A model generated the notes under the pieces. It had not been told where the DNA came from. It did no database searches and worked only from the letters and a program-made list of their open reading frames with translations. Shown here piece by piece: positions 60,153 to 64,000 of a DNA stretch of 64,000 nucleotides. The first letter of the stretch is position 1; each line of letters begins with the position of its first letter. The position numbers and the translations under genes were made by a program. Source of the stretch: Pseudaminobacter sp047739745 (GTDB lineage: Bacteria; Pseudomonadota; Alphaproteobacteria; Rhizobiales; Rhizobiaceae); contig NZ_JBLLVA010000002.1 in NCBI RefSeq assembly GCF_047739745.1, forward strand, positions 124,001-188,000, given 5' to 3'.

Positions 60153-61421
60153 ATGAACATGCATGCGACACCTCAGCGGACCGCTGCCGAGACGGCGCTG
60201 CTCGACGCTTTCGGAGAGCGGATTTCGCTACTGCCGGGCGACGGCGCGGTCACCGTAAAGCGCGACGACGCAATCGAGGCGCTTAAGGCGGGATTTCCGA
60301 CCAAGCGCGTTGAATCCTGGCACTATACCGATCTGCGCCGGCTCTTGACTGCTGTTCCCGCCCATGATGAGGCCGCCGACGCCAAGCCGCTCGCGCCGGT
60401 GCTTGACGGCTCGACCGTGTTTTCGGTTCTGAACGGGACGGCAAGCCAGAAAATCGCGCCCGTCGAGGGCGTGAGCGTCCAGGCGTTGGCCGAGAAGCTG
60501 ACCGACGGCAGTTTTGCTGCCGCGCTCGACCTGTACGGCAAGGACGATGCGATCGGCGCGCTGAATGCGGCGTTCGTTGCCGATGGCTATTTCGTCGACA
60601 TCGCAGCCGGCGCGGAGCTTGGAGCCCCGATCGAACTTCAGAACGTGCAGGCGGGCGGACAGACGCATGTGCGTTTTCCGGTTCGGGTCGGCGATGGCGC
60701 CAAGGCGACGATCGTCGAGCGCCAGACCGGAACCGGCTCCGCGCTCACCAGCTCGGTCAGCCAACTCCTGATCGGCGATGACGCCGAAGTCCGCTGGCTG
60801 ATCGTTCAGGAGCAGCCCGACGTCGCAACGCATCTTGCGCAGTTCAAGGCCAAGCTGGGCAAGAACGCAAAGCTGACGCTGTTCATCATGAACGCGGGCG
60901 GCAAGCTGGTCCGGCAGGAAGTTGTCGTTGACGCAGCGGGCGAGGGTGCCGACTTCACGCTGCGCGGCATCAACCTGCTGGCCGGTGATACGCACACCGA
61001 CGTGACCATGGTGCTCGACCATTCGGTTCCGCACACGACCTCGACCGAGGTCATCCGCAACGTGGTGACCGGCAAGGCGCGCGGCGTGTTCCAGGGCCGC
61101 ATCAATGTCGCTCAATATGCCCAGAAGACCGACGCGAAGATGGCGTGCAACACGCTGCTTTTGTCGGACGACGGTGAGTTTGCCGCCAAGCCGGAGCTCG
61201 AAATCTTTGCCGACGACGTGCAGTGCGGCCACGGTGCAACCGTTACCGAGATCAACCGCAACCATCTCTTTTACCTTATGGCGCGGGGCGTCGACGAGAA
61301 GACGGCGCGCGGCCTGCTGGTTCGGGCCTTCGTTGCCGAAGTGATCGAGGAACTGGAAGACGAGCCGGTGGTCGACGCTCTTGAAGAGCGTCTTGCCGAA
61401 TGGTTCCAGACGCACGGGTGA
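60153..61421 (+). CDS. sufD: Fe-S cluster assembly protein SufD
   Basis: A 422-residue beta-helix scaffold protein that pairs with SufB. FPTKRVESWHYTDLRRLL near the N-terminus and the C-terminal GHGATVTEINRNHLFYLMARGVDEKTARGLL are hallmark regions, with CNTLLLSDDGEFAAKPELEIFADDV. The start at 60153 (MNMHATPQR) follows AGGTGAGGCG; a longer open frame overlaps sufC and is not credible. Near its end it carries a perfect inverted repeat, GACGCTCTT-G-AAGAGCGTC (61374-61392), inside the coding region. Confidence 0.96.
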   Translation: MNMHATPQRTAAETALLDAFGERISLLPGDGAVTVKRDDAIEALKAGFPTKRVESWHYTDLRRLLTAVPAHDEAADAKPLAPVLDGSTVFSVLNGTASQKIAPVEGVSVQALAEKLTDGSFAAALDLYGKDDAIGALNAAFVADGYFVDIAAGAELGAPIELQNVQAGGQTHVRFPVRVGDGAKATIVERQTGTGSALTSSVSQLLIGDDAEVRWLIVQEQPDVATHLAQFKAKLGKNAKLTLFIMNAGGKLVRQEVVVDAAGEGADFTLRGINLLAGDTHTDVTMVLDHSVPHTTSTEVIRNVVTGKARGVFQGRINVAQYAQKTDAKMACNTLLLSDDGEFAAKPELEIFADDVQCGHGATVTEINRNHLFYLMARGVDEKTARGLLVRAFVAEVIEELEDEPVVDALEERLAEWFQTHG

Positions 61422-61424
61422 GGC

Positions 61425-62669
61425 ATGAACGCACCGGAGAAAATCGCGGATTTTTATGACGTCGAGGCCATTCGCCGCGATTTTCCGATCCTTTCACGTG
61501 AGGTCTATGGCAAGCCGCTTGTCTATCTTGACAATGGTGCGTCGGCGCAGAAGCCGCAAGTCATGCTCGACGCGGTCGAACATGCCTATGCCAGCGAATA
61601 TGCCAACGTCCATCGCGGCCTGCATTTTCTGTCGAACGCCGCCACCGAAGCCTATGAAAAGGCTCGAGAAACGGTGCGGCGGTTCCTGAATGCCGGAAGC
61701 GTCGAAGAGATCGTTTTCACCAAATCCACGACCGAGGCGATCAACACGGTCGCCTATGGTTTCGGCATGCCGAATATCGGCGAGGGCGACGAGATCGTCC
61801 TTTCGATCATGGAGCATCACTCGAATATCGTGCCGTGGCATTTCATCCGCGAGCGCCAGGGCGCGAAACTTGTCTGGGTGCCGGTGGATGACCAGGGTGC
61901 CTTCCATATCGAGGAATTCGAGAAGCGCCTGACCGACCGGACAAAGCTGGTCGCCATCACGCATATGTCGAATGCGCTGGGTACGGTGACGCCCATCAAG
62001 GAAATCGTTCGGATAGCCCACGAGCGGGGCATTCCGGTGCTGGTTGACGGCAGTCAGGCGGCCGTGCACCTGCCGGTCGACGTTCGGGACCTCGACTGCG
62101 ATTTCTATGTCTTCACCGGCCATAAGGTCTATGGGCCGAGCGGCATCGGCGTGCTCTATGGCAAACGCGAGTTCCTGGAGCGGATGCGCCCGTTCCAGGG
62201 CGGCGGGGAGATGATCTTCGAGGTGACCGAAGACAACGTCACCTACAACGATCCGCCGCATCGCTTCGAGGCTGGAACGCCGCCGATCGTGCAGGCGATC
62301 GGCCTTGGAGTTTCGCTGAACTATATGGAAAAGGTCGGTCGCGCCGCGATCGCCGCGCATGAGGCCGAACTGAAGGACTACGCGCATGAACGCCTGCGCG
62401 CCATCAATTCGCTGCGCATTTTCGGCGAGGCGCCGGACAAGGGCGCGATCGTTTCGTTTGAACTGCAGGGTATCCACGCCCATGACGTTTCGATGGTCAT
62501 CGACCGAGCGGGTGTGGCGGTGCGTGCCGGCACCCATTGCGCTCAGCCGCTGCTGAAGCGCTTCGGCGTGACTTCGACCTGCCGGGCCTCGTTCGGCATG
62601 TACAATACGAGAGCCGAAGTCGACATTCTGGCCGAAGCTCTTGAAAAGGCACGGAAGTTCTTTGGGTGA
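61425..62669 (+). CDS. sufS: cysteine desulfurase SufS
   Basis: A 414-residue group II cysteine desulfurase. The PLP lysine is in YVFTGHKVYGPSGIGVLYG, and the catalytic cysteine is in TSTCRASFGMYNT (short loop, group II). It begins 4 bp after sufD. A SufE-type sulfur acceptor is not present in this operon. It is the second desulfurase (S1) of the S2-B-C-D-S1 arrangement. Confidence 0.96.
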   Translation: MNAPEKIADFYDVEAIRRDFPILSREVYGKPLVYLDNGASAQKPQVMLDAVEHAYASEYANVHRGLHFLSNAATEAYEKARETVRRFLNAGSVEEIVFTKSTTEAINTVAYGFGMPNIGEGDEIVLSIMEHHSNIVPWHFIRERQGAKLVWVPVDDQGAFHIEEFEKRLTDRTKLVAITHMSNALGTVTPIKEIVRIAHERGIPVLVDGSQAAVHLPVDVRDLDCDFYVFTGHKVYGPSGIGVLYGKREFLERMRPFQGGGEMIFEVTEDNVTYNDPPHRFEAGTPPIVQAIGLGVSLNYMEKVGRAAIAAHEAELKDYAHERLRAINSLRIFGEAPDKGAIVSFELQGIHAHDVSMVIDRAGVAVRAGTHCAQPLLKRFGVTSTCRASFGMYNTRAEVDILAEALEKARKFFG

Positions 62670-63058
62670 GCTTCATGGATGACACTGTCGCGACCAACGA
62701 AGCCGACCCGCAGCAGGACGCGCCGTCAGCCTCCGCCATTCCGGCGGATGAACTGGCGCGACTGACCGACGATGTCATTTCGGCGCTGAAGACAGTCTAT
62801 GATCCGGAGATACCGGCCGACATCTACGAACTCGGTCTGGTCTACAAGATCGACATAGAGGACGACCGTTCGGTTAAAATCCTCATGACGCTGACCGCGC
62901 CCGGCTGCCCCGTCGCGGGCGAGATGCCTGGCTGGGTACAGAACGCGATCGGTGCGGTGGAAGGCGTCTCCAATGTCGAGGTCGACATGACCTTTGATCC
63001 CCCTTGGACGCCCGACCGCATGTCGGAAGAGGCGCAGATCGCAGTCGGATGGTACTGA
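62666..63058 (+). CDS. sufT: SufT/DUF59 Fe-S cluster assembly factor
   Basis: A 130-residue MIP18/DUF59-family protein of the kind that sits in suf operons (SufT or SufX) and assists Fe-S maturation. KTVYDPEIPADIYELGLVYKI and TLTAPGCPVAGEMPGWV, which has the conserved cysteine, are the family hallmarks. The GTG start overlaps the sufS stop (GTGA); a Met at 62675 is the alternative. The Ala/Pro-rich N-terminal 30 residues are probably disordered. Confidence 0.92.
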   Translation: MSFMDDTVATNEADPQQDAPSASAIPADELARLTDDVISALKTVYDPEIPADIYELGLVYKIDIEDDRSVKILMTLTAPGCPVAGEMPGWVQNAIGAVEGVSNVEVDMTFDPPWTPDRMSEEAQIAVGWY

Positions 63059-63111
63059 CAACCGACGCTGCGCTGTTGTCAGAGGGTGGTTTCCTCCTAC
63101 ATGGAATATCC

Positions 63112-63267
63112 ATGAGGATGAGTGGTGCAGCCGGTATCGGCATTGGTGTCGCAATCGGCGTGGCAATAGGTCTGGCTTCGGACAACATCACGATGGGAAT
63201 CGGAATTGGCATTGCGATTGCGATCGCCATAGGGCTCGCTCTGCGGGCGTCCGGCAATGGAAAATGA
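63112..63267 (+). CDS. small glycine-zipper membrane protein
   Basis: A 51-residue ORF, read from ATG at 63112 (63118 is a second Met). It encodes two hydrophobic helices rich in GxxxG-type repeats, AAGIGIGVAIGVAIGLA and GIGIGIAIAIAIGLAL, joined by the hydrophilic turn SDNITM, and ends in a basic tail. This glycine-zipper pattern suggests a pore-like or oligomerising membrane peptide; related short proteins occur widely in bacteria. It lies between sufT and sufA. TGGAATATCC serves as a weak ribosome site. The frame is open upstream to 63004, but that overlaps sufT. Confidence 0.65.
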   Translation: MRMSGAAGIGIGVAIGVAIGLASDNITMGIGIGIAIAIAIGLALRASGNGK

Positions 63268-63385
63268 GCTTTCGGAATGTTCGGTTCGCATCGATAACAG
63301 CCCGACTTGCGCGCCCGCCAAATATTCACCATCTTAGGACAGAATCATTCCGCAGGCCTTTAACCTGCGCAGAGTGGAGCAGGAT

Positions 63386-63772
63386 ATGGGACGTTTTGCA
63401 GTCATCAGCATGACTGATCGGGCCGCCGCGCGGGTCAACGAGATCGTGGCCACGCGCGAGAAGGCCCATGGCATCCGCCTTGGCATCAAAAAGGGCGGTT
63501 GCGCCGGCATGGAATATACGGTCGATCTGGTGACCGAGCCGGATCCGAAGGACGACCATATCGAACGGGATGGCGCTCATGTCTATGTCGCGCCGGAAGC
63601 GGCCTTGTTCCTGTTCGGAACAGTCATGGACTTCGAAACGACCCAGTTGCGCACCGGCTTCACCTTCACCAATCCGAACCAGAGCTCGGCCTGCGGCTGC
63701 GGCGAATCGGTGGAGCTCAATCCCGCCGATCTGAAGGCTCTGGCGCAGGCGCGGGCTGCCGGCGCCGTCTGA
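63386..63772 (+). CDS. sufA: Fe-S assembly carrier SufA (HesB/IscA family)
   Basis: A 128-residue A-type carrier that takes Fe-S clusters from SufBCD to target proteins. The three conserved cysteines are in KKGGCAGMEY and SACGCGES. The start at 63386 (MGRFAVISMTDRA) follows GGAGCAGGAT; a GTG at 63374 is an alternative. It ends the suf operon order S2-B-C-D-S1-T-A. Confidence 0.95.
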   Translation: MGRFAVISMTDRAAARVNEIVATREKAHGIRLGIKKGGCAGMEYTVDLVTEPDPKDDHIERDGAHVYVAPEAALFLFGTVMDFETTQLRTGFTFTNPNQSSACGCGESVELNPADLKALAQARAAGAV

Positions 63773-63776
63773 AGCC

Positions 63777-64000
63777 ATGGACAACGAGGCCATTCGCGAT
63801 CTTTTCGCTGGCCTCGGCCCGGTCAGCATTCGCAAGCTGTTCGGCGGCAAGGGCATCTACCACGACGGTCTGATCATCGCGATCGAACTGCGTGGCGAAC
63901 TGATGCTGAAGGCCGACGCGCAAGCCGCACCGGAATTCGAAGCTGCTGGTTGCAGGCAATGGTCTTATACCGGCTCCAAGCACGGCAAGAACGTCGCCAT
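63777..64000 (+). CDS. TfoX N-terminal domain-containing protein (3' end outside window)
   Basis: The frame opens with ATG at 63777, 4 bp after the sufA stop, and runs off the right edge. The 74 visible residues match the TfoX_N fold: IRDLFAGLGPVSIRKLFGGKGIYHDGLIIAIELRGE, where the KLFGGKGIY motif and the following beta strands are characteristic, then LMLKADAQAAPEFEAAG. Alphaproteobacterial members are usually short single-domain proteins of unknown function, not the competence regulator itself. It may be co-transcribed with sufA. Confidence 0.85.
   Translation, partial: MDNEAIRDLFAGLGPVSIRKLFGGKGIYHDGLIIAIELRGELMLKADAQAAPEFEAAGCRQWSYTGSKHGKNVA

Noticed and set aside
61374..61392. Perfect inverted repeat GACGCTCTT-G-AAGAGCGTC near the end of sufD
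   Set aside because: It lies in conserved coding sequence and can arise from codon use; no sign of a terminator since sufS follows in 4 bp.

Overview
The window is about 62-65% GC and gene-dense. Its gene content points to an alphaproteobacterium of the Hyphomicrobiales (Rhizobiales), most like Mesorhizobium or another Phyllobacteriaceae/Brucellaceae relative. The main pointers are a ~2850-residue cyclic beta-1,2-glucan synthase next to its NdvA exporter, a suf operon in the order S2-B-C-D-S1-T-A behind an Irr-type box, a DUF2093 gene beside lpxK and mutL, and intergenic repeats of the rhizobial kind. The species call is an inference from gene content. I see no rRNA, tRNA, CRISPR array, phage or complete insertion sequence.

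Layout. 1-3078: end of a lipid A/core LPS operon (DUF374 acyltransferase, waaA, lpxK) and a DUF2093 gene. 3140-5487: mutL and queF on the minus strand. 5693-9416: gcdH, then the threonine pathway kbl-tdh. 9418-9688: a 271-bp MITE-like element. 9685-15020: tyrosine/homogentisate catabolism (MarR regulator, hmgA, fahA, a DinB-fold protein, hppD, Lrp-type regulator). 15043-17528: a TIGR01244 phosphatase-like protein and a FadB/FadJ-type beta-oxidation enzyme. 17637-20282: zinc/manganese ABC transporter; then a RidA protein. 21118-31899: cyclic glucan synthase and exporter; then an isolated ccmC and a stand-alone Lrp ligand-binding domain. 33056-47445: a catabolic region with a kynurenine-formamidase-like hydrolase divergent from a tightly overlapping operon (fused 2-aminobenzoyl-CoA monooxygenase/reductase, SDR, MarR, enoyl-CoA hydratase, acyl-CoA dehydrogenase, aryl-CoA ligase), then a complete branched-chain-type ABC importer and a D-amino acid aminotransferase. 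47476-55574: cell-envelope and housekeeping genes (M23 peptidase, a 25-residue membrane peptide, Bcp peroxiredoxin, YhdP/AsmA-like protein, tyrS, anmK). 55585-64000: a small alpha/beta hydrolase, the suf operon with a small glycine-zipper protein inside it, and the start of a TfoX-domain gene.

How it fits together. Several blocks bring amino acids and aromatic compounds into central metabolism: threonine (tdh-kbl), tyrosine (hppD-hmgA-fahA), probably tryptophan/kynurenine through anthranilate and 2-aminobenzoyl-CoA, and glutaryl-CoA (gcdH). The promoter of the 2-aminobenzoyl-CoA operon carries the palindrome TTTCAAGCTTGAAA, and a near copy lies just upstream of gcdH. That suggests one MarR-type regulator, probably the one encoded in the operon, controls both. 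The rest is envelope biogenesis, metal supply and Fe-S assembly. I found no wholly new system. The most useful leads are the putative anthranilate-CoA regulon, a DinB-fold protein sitting where maleylacetoacetate isomerase is expected, the MITE-like element, and two very small membrane proteins.
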